From Eonycteris spelaea (Eukaryota; Chordata; Mammalia; Chiroptera; Pteropodidae), in assembly GCA_003508835.1 (NCBI GenBank), contig PUFA01000081.1:1674001-1738000 (forward strand): a DNA stretch of 64,000 bases. Direction: 5' to 3'. The first letter of the stretch is position 1. Each line of letters begins with the position of its first letter. This document shows positions 11,332 through 22,025 of the stretch, in pieces. Under the pieces are notes generated by a model. The model was not told where the DNA came from, did no database searches, and saw only the letters and a list, made by a program, of their open reading frames with translations. A program made the translations under genes and the position numbers.

Positions 11332-11799
11332 CCTCCAAGTGCTGGGATGAACACAGGTTTCATCTCCAGTGCCAACTCCCAGTGTGACTGCTGCTGCCTT
11401 CCTGGAGGGCTCCATGTCAAAGGGATTTAGGCTCGGATCCAGGCTCTGTGGGGAAGGAGGGTGGTTGATTAGGGAGGTCTGCCAGGGAAAGACAGAATGA
11501 GAGCAGGAGAGATGGAGGGAAAAAGGAGAAAGGGAAAAAAAAAAAAAAAACAGAAGTTGACCCTAAGAGCCCAGATCTCTTTTCAGATAGTGAAATTGAG
11601 TCTCAAAAAATGTGCCTGAAGCTATCCAGAACATGGCCACAAAGAAAATGAAACTTGAACCCCCATCTCTCAATTCCCATTTATTATAGTTCTATTACCA
11701 CCAGCTGTGGTTTAGAAATAATTACTTCTGAAAAATGCAAATGAGATGCAGCCAAGGGTTTCTTGGTTCTCACTGTTCCTGAGGATTTATATAAAGAAA

Positions 11800-12275
11800 C
11801 ATACATAAAACTAAATAAATCTCTTAAAAGCAGAAAAGCTTTCTCTGACAAAAGGGAAAGCCAGAGAGGTATGAAGCTTGAGAGGACCTTGATGGGTTAT
11901 TACTATCCTTGAAGATCGAGCGGCTACATGATAAGTATTGAGGGCAGACCTTAGGGACTGAGAAAGATCCTTAGACTGAGATCCAGCAAAGAAAATAGAG
12001 ACCTGAGTCCCGTGACCGCTGAGGAAACACAGATTCCAGCAGACGACCAGAATGGACATGAAAGAGTATTCTCTCCCTGCAAGGCCTCCAGAATCATAGC
12101 TTAAGCGAGGATGGCACCTTGATTTGGGCCTGTAATTACACTGACACAGTATTCGCCCGCGCAAGCTCCATTGGACTGCTGAGCTATAGAACTGTGAGAC
12201 AAAAAAATGGAAGTTGTTTTAGCTGCTAAGTTTCTGTATATATGTACTATTTGTTTATGCAGGAACATCAAAGCC
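11800..12275 (+). mobile_element. ERVL-MaLR LTR (MLT1-type)
   Basis: The right half is collinear with MLT1: 'ctctccctgcaaggcctcca', 'ggcaccttgatttgggcct', 'gagctatagaactgtgagac', 'gttgttttagctgctaagtt', 'ttatgcaggaacat'. The left half is more diverged. No internal region is adjacent, so probably a solo LTR. Confidence 0.65.
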
Positions 12276-12869
12276 AACACAAGCGGCAGCTAAAATGTGC
12301 CTCCTATGGATGGCTGGCAAAGCCACATTTGAGGAAAGGACTGTCAATAACTTGTTTAAGATGTAGGCAATGGTGGAAAAGCAACTAGGTGGTAAATGCA
12401 AGAAAAGTGTGTCAAGGTAATAGCTGGACCAGGTCAATTATTCCTATAATACTCAGTATATGGTATTTCTATATTTTATCTTTAAACAGTGTAAGGTTTA
12501 TATGTTAACAACAACACAAAATACAAATAATCTCCAAAGTAGAGGCTAAACAAAGAGAAAAGAAACTTTTTTCATTCATATTTGCAAATAAAGCACATGA
12601 GTAATTCTGTTAAAGGCTGCTTTAACAATTAAATCTACAGTGCACTTGAGGAGAATGCTAAATGGAGGGAAAATAAGGCAATTTCAATAACACTTTCAAG
12701 CTCAAGCATCACAAGATCTGAATTAAATGGTTTCCACATACGACTTTGCCCACCCCCAAACTCAGACCAGCTGTTCTAGTTCTGGCATAACAAGCCAAGA
12801 AAAGCTTTTATTTGTCTGTCCCCAGGGCCAAAATCTGATCAATACTAATATTATTACTAAACAATAATT
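12276..12869. other. Unassigned sequence
   Basis: No family, exon or RNA gene recognised. Confidence 0.5.
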
Positions 12870-13015
12870 TAACAGATACTATGTAGTGAGATCTTTCATC
12901 ATGGGCCAGGCACTTTCCTAAGTATTTGGTATAGTTTTAAGTAACTTTCATCAATCAAATTCATGAATCAAAAAACAAAGAGTTTCATAATTACTGTCTC
13001 CAAGGTTACAATTCC
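12870..13015 (-). mobile_element. MIR SINE (antisense)
   Basis: 'gggccaggcactttcctaag' followed by 'aagtaactttcatcaatcaa' and 'gtctccaaggttacaattcc' is the reverse of a MIR, diverged. Confidence 0.55.
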
Positions 13016-13039
13016 CAAGCACTTTGTTTCCTTTACCCT

Positions 13040-13245
13040 ATTACATGACGGTTGGAACACAAAGAGAAGCCTGGGTTCAAATCCCAGCTTTGCCACTCAC
13101 CTTTAGAGTGACCTTGGGCAAGTTCTTTTTTCCTCTCCAAACTTCATTTTTCTCATTTCTAAAATGGTGACAATAATTGTCCCTCATTCACAGGGCCATT
13201 GTGAGTGCAAAGTGAGATCAGGCACATTTCTCAGCTTAGTGGCCA
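13040..13245 (+). mobile_element. MIR SINE
   Basis: Clear sense MIR: 'gcctgggttcaaatcccagc' (tRNA-type B-box region), 'tttgccactcacc', 'gtgaccttgggcaagttc', 'catttctaaaatggtgacaa', 'cattgtgagtgcaaagtgag'. It lies in opposite orientation to the MIR at 12870-13015, about 25 bases away. Confidence 0.85.
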
Positions 13246-15902
13246 GCAAGAGATCACAGCTCGACAATGGCAACCATTGGCCATGATATCAGCAGAAGTG
13301 GAAAGGTGCCCTGACGGCCAACATATGAATGCTGTCTCCCTCAGAACAGATAAGCAGTATTTCTTATACATGGGCAGCAGTTTCTTTCTTATTAAATATG
13401 TGTTACATGAGCTTTTTCTTTAAACCTTTAAAATTTCTTTCCAAATTCCCATGCACTGGCTCAGAATCTTAATATTTCCCTATTGCCAAAACCATCACAC
13501 TGTTCTGATTCTGAATATAAACACATACCAACCCTAGGTTTCAGACCATTAACTTCTTTCCCTTTTCTTCTTTTTATTTTACCACTTCTAACTTGGGGCA
13601 ACCAAAGAGATTTATATTTTAAATAGTATAAAAACTACCCCAAAACATCCTTTGCCTCCCAGGCTGGAACCTTTTCTGTGCCATTATTTGAAGCCTAAAA
13701 ATTATTATATAAGTGAATTGCAAACCCCTGAAAATCATATATGCTTAGGATGGAAAAAATAACTCAGAGCAGCAGGCTCTGGAATAATCACTTAGAATAC
13801 CGTGACCCCATTGCCACCAAATGTTACAGGTAACCTCATCTTCTATATTCCATTTAGGATATACTTTCTAAGGTTTAAGAAAAGCTTAAAACAGCCAGAG
13901 ATTTGGTATTCTTTTCCCTGAACATGAGCCTAAGTATAAAAAACATCAAATGATTTCAGACTCACATCCAACTTTAGGCTCCTAAAAAAGTAACTAAATT
14001 CCAGTCCATTCAGGAAGGGTAGCTTTAGTTCTATTTTTAAAAATAAAGTATTGACCAACTACTACCTGCTGACCATGTCTCTGAAACTTGACAAGCTCTT
14101 ATCCTAGTGACAGGAGGACAGCATCCACCCTGTATCTCCAATAGAGACTTATGAACTCTCTAAAAACATCTTTGAAATTGGACAGAGTAACCCAGAACAG
14201 GAGCTTTAGGGCTGTCATAGTCTCTATGCAACTCCAACAAGTCATTGTCATTAAAGAGCATTTTTGAAGAGTTATTTAAGGAGGTTGAGTATACATTCTA
14301 TAGGAAAAATATCACTTTACAAGATCTAAGCCTTAAAAGGTGAAAATACACAATTGAGTTTGAGGGAGTATGCAAAGGTGCTGTCTCCAAACTTTTATTA
14401 TTTGAGTCACACCGTCACACATGGAAAGTCTGAGCACCACCTAAATCTTTGTTTCTTTAATAAACTCATATTTTTTTCTAACTGCCTACTTCAGCCTCAT
14501 CCTTAAGCCCAAATGACAATGACATCATGGCTGTGCAAGTTATATTCCCCCCATTTCACACTAAAATAAACACAAACTACTGAAATGTAAAACGTCTGCA
14601 GTCTATGCTCAGGGCAAAGCTAAGATGACGTGTGTTAAACCATGTAAATGTGCCCAAGTTTCTGCTGATTGGGTCAACTGATGTCACTGAAATGACAGGG
14701 AGGTAAACCGGTCACAGACCCATGGTATCTGAGAGCCAGCAGGAAGGCTAGTTAGGCTGGACGTCATCTCATGCTATCGCTTTACCCTTTTGCCAGGGTG
14801 GCCCGTCCCGATTTGGAATCTAAGGTAAAAAAGGGTATGAACCAACTCTGCCAATGTCACTCCCACCAGTCTCAAATTCTGTTCCCTACACATGGCCTAG
14901 GCAGCTACGACAATCATTCATTCAGTCACCCACTCACTCGTTCAGCACATCTCATAATTATATGAAAGGCCTTTTTGTGAGAATGAAGACCCTAATGGCA
15001 AATGAACTGGATGAAATGCCCTGTGATGTGCATGAGTAAGACATTTTATCGGGCCCTCAGTGTTTGTGTTACTGTAGAGATGGCCCACTTTGAGCCAGCC
15101 ATATAACAAAACCCTCTGTTCTCCACAACTATCATCCAACACCTACAGCCAGAAGGTAGAGTTAACTTCAGGCAACATTAAACTCCAAAATCCAAAACAT
15201 ATGAATTCAGAAAATCAGTGATCTTAGAAAAGTTTGCTGGATTCCTTGACTTCCTATCTCATCTCTTTCAACCTCGTTTTCCATTTCAGTTATCTAGGAA
15301 TACCGGCCCCCCCAAATCAGTAAATTTATCACTGATAGTAGCTAGCAGACTACCCAATTCCAAATATAAGAAATATTATGGAGATCTCATGTTTCAACAT
15401 CTCTCATGTTAAATTCGTTCATCACAGAGACAGCTAAAGGTTTTTTCACTTCTATAAGGCTCAGGCCAAACTGGTCCATTTTCTGTATTAGGGAACCACC
15501 AAAATTTTCCAAGAGCCACTGATTTAAGTCCAATTCTCTAGTCCTAAGAACTTTTTCCACTGCTTTTAAATATGATTATATATAAAGAAAAATTGGCCAT
15601 ATTTTTCTAATTCCTGTATCCTTCATTCACCAAATGCTTTCTCTGAGAGCTATTTGATATCTAAGAAGCCTTCTGAGTATTTTATAAGCCTTTAAATTTC
15701 CCCACCTCTTTGAACTAGGAAGCTGCCTCTTTTGCTAAGAGCGAGCTAAACCTGAACCTCAAAAGGCTTTAGGTCGGTCTGAAATTTAAACCTCTTCTAA
15801 GTACAAGTGGATCCTATCCCAAGAGAAAAAATATGCTTTTTCTCTTAAATGTATATTTTTTTCATCTTCCCCCATGCATACCAAAAGAGAAAGATGTTAT
15901 TC
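13246..15902. other. Unassigned sequence
   Basis: About 2.6 kb without a family I can support. 'cattcattcagtcacccact' (about 14916-14940) may be the tip of an antisense L2. Open frames here are at most 72 codons and look random. Confidence 0.45.
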
Positions 15903-15944
15903 AAAAGGACAATGTGAAAAAAAATTTTAAAAAAGGACAATGTG
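15903..15944 (+). repeat. 14-bp direct repeat flanking an A-rich 14-mer
   Basis: aaaaggacaatgtg occurs at 15903-15916 and 15931-15944. Between the copies is only aaaaaaaattttaa. This is the form expected of a tail-only retrotransposition event, or of a simple 28-base duplication. Confidence 0.9.
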
Positions 15945-16061
15945 TATCTAAAAATGTGGTCTTTAAGCAATGAAAGAAAGCTTGGTAGTTTTTCAGTTCA
16001 ACGAACTAAAAAGTGGAATGTTGTAATTTAATTTACCTAAGTGTTCCCAAAATAAATAAAC

Positions 16062-16104
16062 TGATAGGTAGATAGGTAGATAGATAATAGATAAAGGAGG
16101 GGGG

Positions 16105-16153
<49 letters not shown>
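16062..16153. repeat. Compound microsatellite: TAGA/TAGG, G-run, (GA)n
   Basis: Degenerate gata/ggta units (16062-16095) pass into a G-rich run (about 16097-16107) and then about 23 GA units to 16153. The G and GA parts form one continuous polypurine strand of over 50 bases. Confidence 0.95.
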
Positions 16154-16156
<3 letters not shown>

Positions 16157-17044
16157 TGTGCTTCTCACAGCTGCTGGTACAAATACACCAGAGACAATGA
16201 GCCCATTACAAACTAAAATACTGGATAAAAACTCTCATCAACATCTCCTATGGACTCCTCACTTCATTGTTGACAGAAAAAAAAAAAAACATTTTTTTCA
16301 ATTAAAAAAAAAGATGAGACATTAAACCTTTTCTACTCCTAAGCTAAAAGATTATTCTAAGTCCAAATTTAAAGGATCAGCACACCCCCTCTTCCTCTAA
16401 GCCATCAGGACAATTAATGTATCTTAGAGTTCAAAGCCAAGCAGCTTACATTTCCTTCTGTCCTTAACTATTCTCCTGATTGTTGAAAAAAAAAAAAATC
16501 ACTGGCACTGTAATTATCCTTCATTATTACACAAGACACATTCAATGTAAAAGAACCTTTCCCTTACTTCGTTTTTCAACACAAGAGCAAAAACATCACT
16601 CCACAGAAGTGATATGAGGACAGGAAGTAAGAGCAGTTTCCTGAAATGCCTGGGATGCAATCTTTGTAATCAGTCAAGGATACCACCCACCACATCTGGG
16701 TGGGCACCAGAGTCGATTATGCTAATTATGATTGAGCTGGATGAATAGCAAATCTGTCATATTGTGGCTGGGCAACAACTAGGGATAAAACATCAAGGTC
16801 CAGGACATGCTGCTGGGTCGCTTCCTTCTGCCTGTACAGATGTAACATAGAAGGCAATGATGTCACTACAAAAAGGTTAGTCTCCTCTGAACATGCCAAT
16901 GGACCCACGTTAACAATGCAGTTTAACAAATGCCATTAACATGCAAGAAAAGGAAACAAAACACAAGGTTCAGACCACATAACCCCAGAGGGGACAAGAT
17001 CCCTGTTCTACCAGAGACATGTGCATGCCTTACATAGGTGGTCA
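16154..17044. other. Unassigned sequence
   Basis: Contains A-runs near 16278, 16306 and 16488 but no recognisable family. A 67-codon minus frame at 16726-16929 shows nothing familiar. Confidence 0.45.
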
Positions 17045-17182
17045 CTCAGCATTATCCCAGCTAACCGTGAGCTTCATCAGGCATGGCTGCATGTCCATCT
17101 CTTTGCTGTTGCTGGGAACTCACACAGAACTGTGCATGCTAATGGTGCTCAACAGGTGTTTGCTGAATCAATGAATTGACAA
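17045..17182 (+). mobile_element. LINE-2 3' end
   Basis: 'gtgagcttcatcaggcatgg' through 'aatggtgctcaacaggtgtt' and 'tgctgaatcaatgaa' is a sense L2 terminus. Confidence 0.65.
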
Positions 17183-17289
17183 ACTCCAAAACTACCTACT
17201 GGCCCTCTCAGTGAGTCATGTACCATCCTGTTGCACACTGCTTCATTAGTTGCATTTAGCATTTAAACTCCCAGAAACCATAGGTGCTC

Positions 17290-17525
17290 AAGAGAACTAA
17301 GAAATCTCGGGCTCTAGCATTACAGTACCTGGCTTCAGATCTTGGTATTGCTTCCTAGCTGTGTAATCTTGGAAAATTATTTCTCCGTGCTTCGACTACC
17401 CTCTCCCGTAAAATGATGATTAAAATAGCATTTAGCCCATTGAGGTGCTCTCATGATTAAACGAGATAATCCATGTGAGAGACTTAGAACCACCTGGAAA
17501 ATATTAAGCACTCAATACACACAAA
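17290..17525 (+). mobile_element. MIR SINE
   Basis: 'agtacctggcttcagatctt', 'ctagctgtgtaatcttgg', 'cgtaaaatgatgattaaaat', 'tgattaaacgagataatcca', 'ttaagcactcaatacaca' run in MIR order, near full length. Confidence 0.75.
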
Positions 17526-18004
17526 CTACATTCTGTAATTAAAATTAATCAACTTCATTTCCAGGCATCAACACGAACTAATGTAAAAATACACTACAGA
17601 ATAAAAGAAGCAAGTTGTGCAATGATAATACATAGCATGCGTTGCATTTGTGTGAGAAAAATAGCAGTAGCTTTCTATGGAGGTAAAGACACACACCACA
17701 CACACATGTGGAAATGTAACAAAAATTCTCCCCAAAGCCATACTTTAAATCTATCATGCTGATTACCTGAGGTGGGAAAGTCTAATGGAGCTTACATTTT
17801 ATCTATACTGTTCTAATTATAAAGCAAGTGGATTTCTGAATTATTTTCTTAAGTTATCATGAAAAATTTAAAACAAACTTTTAAAATGTATACCAAAAGT
17901 AAAAACAGAGACCAAAAAAGGAAAACTGTCTCCACTGACAGAACTGGGAAGGAGTTCCCCGTGTGGTTGCTGGAGGAGGGAACTGTAACTACTTGCATTA
18001 TGGC
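17526..18004. other. Unassigned sequence
   Basis: Short degenerate CA-rich patch near 17690-17708. Otherwise nothing recognised. Confidence 0.5.
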
Positions 18005-18125
18005 TTCTTCTTGGCTGGATCATAGTCTCTGCCAGGCAAGGAAACCAATCTCCTCCTCATTACTCTTGTGTCCCCAGCACCAACCACTGGGCTAGGCATG
18101 CAGTGGGGACTCAGTATATATCTAT
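18005..18125 (+). mobile_element. LINE-2 3' end
   Basis: 'cttgtgtccccagcaccaac' and 'ggctaggcatgcagtgggga' followed by 'ctcagtatatat' follow the L2 3' terminus. Confidence 0.6.
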
Positions 18126-19129
18126 AGACCAAAAAGATGCATTTAAAAAACAAAATTCAAAATCCTTTAAGTAATTTGATAGTTCATTTTTCAATATCTG
18201 TTTTGAAAGCTTATTTAATTATTTAATTTCAAATTATGAGGGAAGACTTCTGATCAGTTGGAGTTTTAACCAGTATATTGAAAGCACAGATAACTGGGAA
18301 ACTCTCTGCAAAATAATGCTCTTGTTATTATGACTCCTCCTCCTCATCTCACATCATGACCTTGGATGTACAATAAATAGCTTTCCTTCCCCATCCCACC
18401 AACAGCCTGAGATTGTGATATGATATGCAGACGTGGTCTGCCGAGTCTTGCAGGCCGAAGCAAACACATCAGCAAAACTACCCATCACTGCTATAGATTT
18501 ATGTCGTTGCAGCAATTATACAGGCTGTCACGGGTTCTGGGAACACGCTAAAGTGAAATATAGAAGAATTCCTTAGAGAGCAGCAGCAAAAAAATCAAAA
18601 CCCCTGCTCCCTCTCTCCTCCTCAGCTGAGATCACAGCCCCCAAAGAGACAGATCCCTGTGGGGCTGCAAAAAGCCAACTAGCTTAGCTTGCCTATTAAG
18701 GTGGGTCATGTTCAAGCACCATGGAGGGATCTGTGCAATTTATATGGGGAAAATACAGGACACTTCAAATATTCCAGCATGTTGCCCCTTAAAACACATT
18801 TGTATATTTTTTACCTTGTCCTTAACTATCCCCCTCCATAAACTTGGGGTAGTGTGAAGTAGAATCTAAGCCCCATGTCACTAAACACACAAGACCATGA
18901 ATCTTTCTGAACTTAGACTTCCTGTGTAAAGGTGAGAAAGACTTCACATATCTTTCAACCCCTGTAAAAGAACAGATGAACAAGAAATTTTTAATGTTAT
19001 TCCAGCCATGAGGAAACACAAATTTGTTCATAGGGAGTTCTGTAGTCGCAAAATCATGTATCCAGACCAGGCAGAGCAAGGGTCCAGTCAGGAACCCTTC
19101 CTCTGCCCACCCTCATCATTAGCACCAAA
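18126..19129. other. Unassigned sequence; possible regulatory block
   Basis: No family recognised. 18400-18560 has several CpGs and a complex, non-repetitive composition unlike the surrounding AT-rich DNA. The 85-codon minus frame at 18822-19079 is not recognisable. Confidence 0.4.
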
Positions 19130-19248
19130 GCCTTGAGTGCCCACTATGTGCCAAATCTTCTGCAGGGATCAAGGGGTTCAGCAGTGAACACAGCAGTCCT
19201 ACAACCATGCCTAAGCATCCAGCAGGGGAAGACGATAGTATACATATA

Positions 19249-19630
19249 CAGCTGACCGTTGAACAACATGGGTTTGAACGGCACAGGTCCACTTACACAT
19301 GGATTTTTAGCAACAAATATACAGTTGGCCATCACTAGCCCAGTTTTGCATCTGCAGAATCAACCATCTGCAGATCAACACAGCATTTTTAATCCATGGT
19401 TGGGAATCTGCAGATGTGGGAGGCTGACTGCATGCATTGTTCTGTGTCATTCTGTGTAAGGGATTTGAGCATCCACAGACTCTGGTATCTGCGGGGAGGT
19501 CCTAGAACCAATCCCCTGCGGATACTGAAGGACAACTGTAGTTAAGTTTTGGGGAAGTCAAAAGTTATACACAGATTTTGACTGCCTTGGGGTTGGTGTT
19601 CCTAAACCCTGCATGTTCAAGGGTCAACTG
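19249..19630. mobile_element. MER44/Tigger7-like DNA transposon with TA target duplication
   Basis: Terminal inverted repeats are cagctgaccgttgaacaac at the left and the matching 'gttcaagggtcaactg' at the right, flanked by TA at 19247-19248 and 19631-19632, as for mariner/Tigger elements. Internal matches include 'tgggtttgaacggcacagg' and 'gttaagttttggggaagtca'. It is a short non-autonomous element with no transposase frame. The core is interrupted by a second element at 19322-19538. Confidence 0.85.
19322..19538. mobile_element. MER2-like DNA transposon nested in the element at 19249-19630
   Basis: It begins cagttggccatcact and ends 'ctgaaggacaactg', flanked by TA at 19320-19321 and 19539-19540. 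Internal blocks 'atctgcagaatcaacca', 'aagggatttgagcatccac', 'ggtatctgcggggaggtcct' and 'gaaccaatcccctgcggat' match MER2. Non-autonomous, with no transposase frame. It must be younger than its host element. Confidence 0.85.
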
Positions 19631-20100
19631 TAATCACAAAAGCAGCTAATCACCACGGCAGTCAGTGCCAGGAAGGACTCTAAGTGCCAAAAACTGAACC
19701 CAGACTTCGGATCTGGAAAGAAGATAAGCTTTAGTGCTGTTGGCTCCTCCAGTTTTTTTAAGGATTGAGTGAGATGATTAACGCATCCAGTTTAAAGTGT
19801 AGTCTCCAACTTCAATATCATATTCCACCTCCCCCTCTGTATCAGTGAAGTGGGAAGAAAAGAGAACACTTAGAAAATAAGTTCAGATCTCAGGCAAAGT
19901 TATTAGAGAGAAAAGGAATCAGGGTCACATGATCCAGAGTTAGTTGCTGGGCAAAGGATGTTAGATCATCTGATCAGTGCAAGTTCCTCTATGGAGATGA
20001 CATGTGAGCTGAGGCCTGCATGATGTGGCAAGTGAGCGAAGACTAGAGGGGGAGCATATTCAAGACAGAGGTAATGTGAGAGTCAAGGTCCTTAGCAGAG

Positions 20101-21789
20101 AGAGACTGGCTTGTAAAAAAAAAAAAAAAAACAGATAACGTGAGAAGTCTCAGAGTGTATATAACGTCTCAGCACAAATACAATTTTAGGTTAGAAAGCA
20201 GACAAATTTGTCACATGCCAGTTCCATGTAAGCAATGACTCAAGTAACTAAGTGAATAGCTGACTCATTATTCATGAACATCAAACATTACTGGGCTCAA
20301 TTCTTGGAAGAAGTTAGGGCTGAAGATCCTGGACTTCCAAGGAGGAGAAGGAGGAAACATATTTATTCAAAATTCCTCTGCCTGTATATTACTGAATCTC
20401 AGCAGAGCAGCTGGTCCATAAACACAACTGAAAATTCCTGAGCATCACAAAAGCTGAGTGGCTAGAATGCAGTGCTTTGCTTGAGCAGCTGCAAAATTTG
20501 TCTGTCTTCTCAAAAGTTCCTATTTTTCAGCTACATAAATGTATTGTCATGCTTCTGTTTTACCCAAATGGACTTTTAATTGTGCATGTTTCCTTCACAG
20601 AAAGCCTTTATGATATATATTTATGATGGTGTCATCATAAAAATTACTTAAGAGAACTCTTGCATTCACAATGAGGGCTTCCAGAGGAGACAGCACAGGC
20701 CTCTCAAGTCCTGAAAACAAGAGGCCAGGTTTCAGCTCAGCTGTTTCCTCCTGGGAGAATTCTTTCAAGTCCACTGCACAGTAAGAGCACTTTTACCTGG
20801 CTTTCCAGACAACAGAAACGAAATCTCACCAATGTGGCTTAATTAAGTGGAAGCATATTTTGATATTTTGTTTTTTAGAAGATTTCTTCCCATTAAAATT
20901 TGTATACTAGTTTAAACGAGGCAACCTAAAGAATCACAAACCACTACTGTGGATTGTATCTGCATTTGCTGTGTTTCTTTCTCCATCACAGCTCTGATCT
21001 CTGCTTGACTTCCGTATAAGCAGACCATTTCAATGGCCTGTTCAGTCCATGTCACTATGCCAACTCTCATTCAATCAGATTAGCCACACTGGTAGGAAGA
21101 ACATCTTTCTCACTGGCTCTTGGAGAGAAGTCTAGGAAAGCTCTGATTGGCCTAGTCTGAGTCACAAACTCTTTTTGAGGCAATTCCTGAGTCCAGGGTG
21201 ATCTGAGGCCTGGTGGGCCAAGCCTAGGCATTCTTCCCATCTTGTTGCTGGAGCTTATTGGGTTCTAGCATCAAAAGGAAGGAGGAGATGATCCCTCCTC
21301 AAAAAAAAAAAAAAAATGGGAGCGAGGAAAGCATAATGATCAGGTTAATATTTTAGCTACCTCAGGTCAAGATGTGAGTTAATGAAGTTGTGCGCTGTAT
21401 CTAATCACATGCAACTGAATAATGTGCGATCCTCCTACCTAAGCAGCATCATTTGGGGCTTTATAGTTATCTCAGTTTTGTTTTCATAGGTTATTCATTA
21501 TTCATCACTCCTGGTCCTTTAAGGTGTTATGAATGTGTTCAATCAATACTTTCAAACACTTATATAACTGAGCAGAAATAGAATCACTTACCTCTAAAGC
21601 CATCTCCAACATCTCAGTTGGGTATTTTATGTTGGCTCTTTCCTCTGCACTGAATGCTGATTGCATAAAACCTCCTCCTTCCACAGTGTAAAAGGAAAGT
21701 TCTGCTACTAGAATGTCTCAAAGACAAAGTTCAATGGTGAAGGCGGCTTCAATCCCATGAGCTGGGTGGGCTTCAGTCAAATCTGCCTT
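20101..21789. other. Unassigned sequence
   Basis: A17 run near 20118-20134 and A16 near 21302-21317, neither with a recognisable SINE body or flanking duplication. Otherwise nothing recognised. Confidence 0.45.
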
Positions 21790-22025
21790 ATTTACTTTCT
21801 TGGCCTTCATTCTCCAACATCAGACAGAGTTGCTTCTTTCTGTCATCCACCATCTCTAACACTATCTGATATTACCTTATAGATTTGAGTGTACAGTTGT
21901 CTGTCTTCTTAAGTTTCCCGTGAGAATATACACTTCGGAGGTCCAGGATGTCATTTAGTTGGATAGCCCCAGGGCCTAAATGATGTTTACACTTGGCAGG
22001 TTCTCAAACAATATTGGTTGACCAT
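21790..22025 (+). mobile_element. LINE-2 3' end
   Basis: 'cactatctgatattacctta', 'agttgtctgtcttcttaag', 'ggcctaaatgatgtttacac', 'ttctcaaacaatattggttg' follow the L2 3' UTR. Confidence 0.6.

Larger units (their letters stand above)
10377..11799. other. Unassigned sequence with two hairpins and A16
   Basis: No family recognised apart from an A16 run at 11535-11550 in a purine-rich stretch and a weak MaLR-tail look near 10874-10920. It holds two perfect short inverted repeats, at 10682-10710 and 11309-11331. Overlapping minus frames at 10900-11236 resemble nothing known. Confidence 0.5.
19130..20100 (-). mobile_element. LINE-2 (antisense), split by a DNA transposon
   Basis: The left part (19130-19248) reads 'gagtgcccactatgtgccaa' and 'ggttcagcagtgaacacagc'. 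The right part (19631-20100) reads 'gtgccaggaaggactctaag' and 'gatgacatgtgagctgaggc'. Both fit antisense L2 in the correct order, with 19249-19630 inserted between them. Confidence 0.5.

Noticed and set aside
13065..13100. tRNA-like B-box region
   Set aside because: Part of a MIR SINE, whose head is tRNA-derived; no full tRNA cloverleaf is present.
21302..21317. Poly(A) runs here and at 11535, 20118, 35231 and 48869 as SINE or retrocopy tails
   Set aside because: No SINE body upstream and no flanking direct repeat could be found for these runs.
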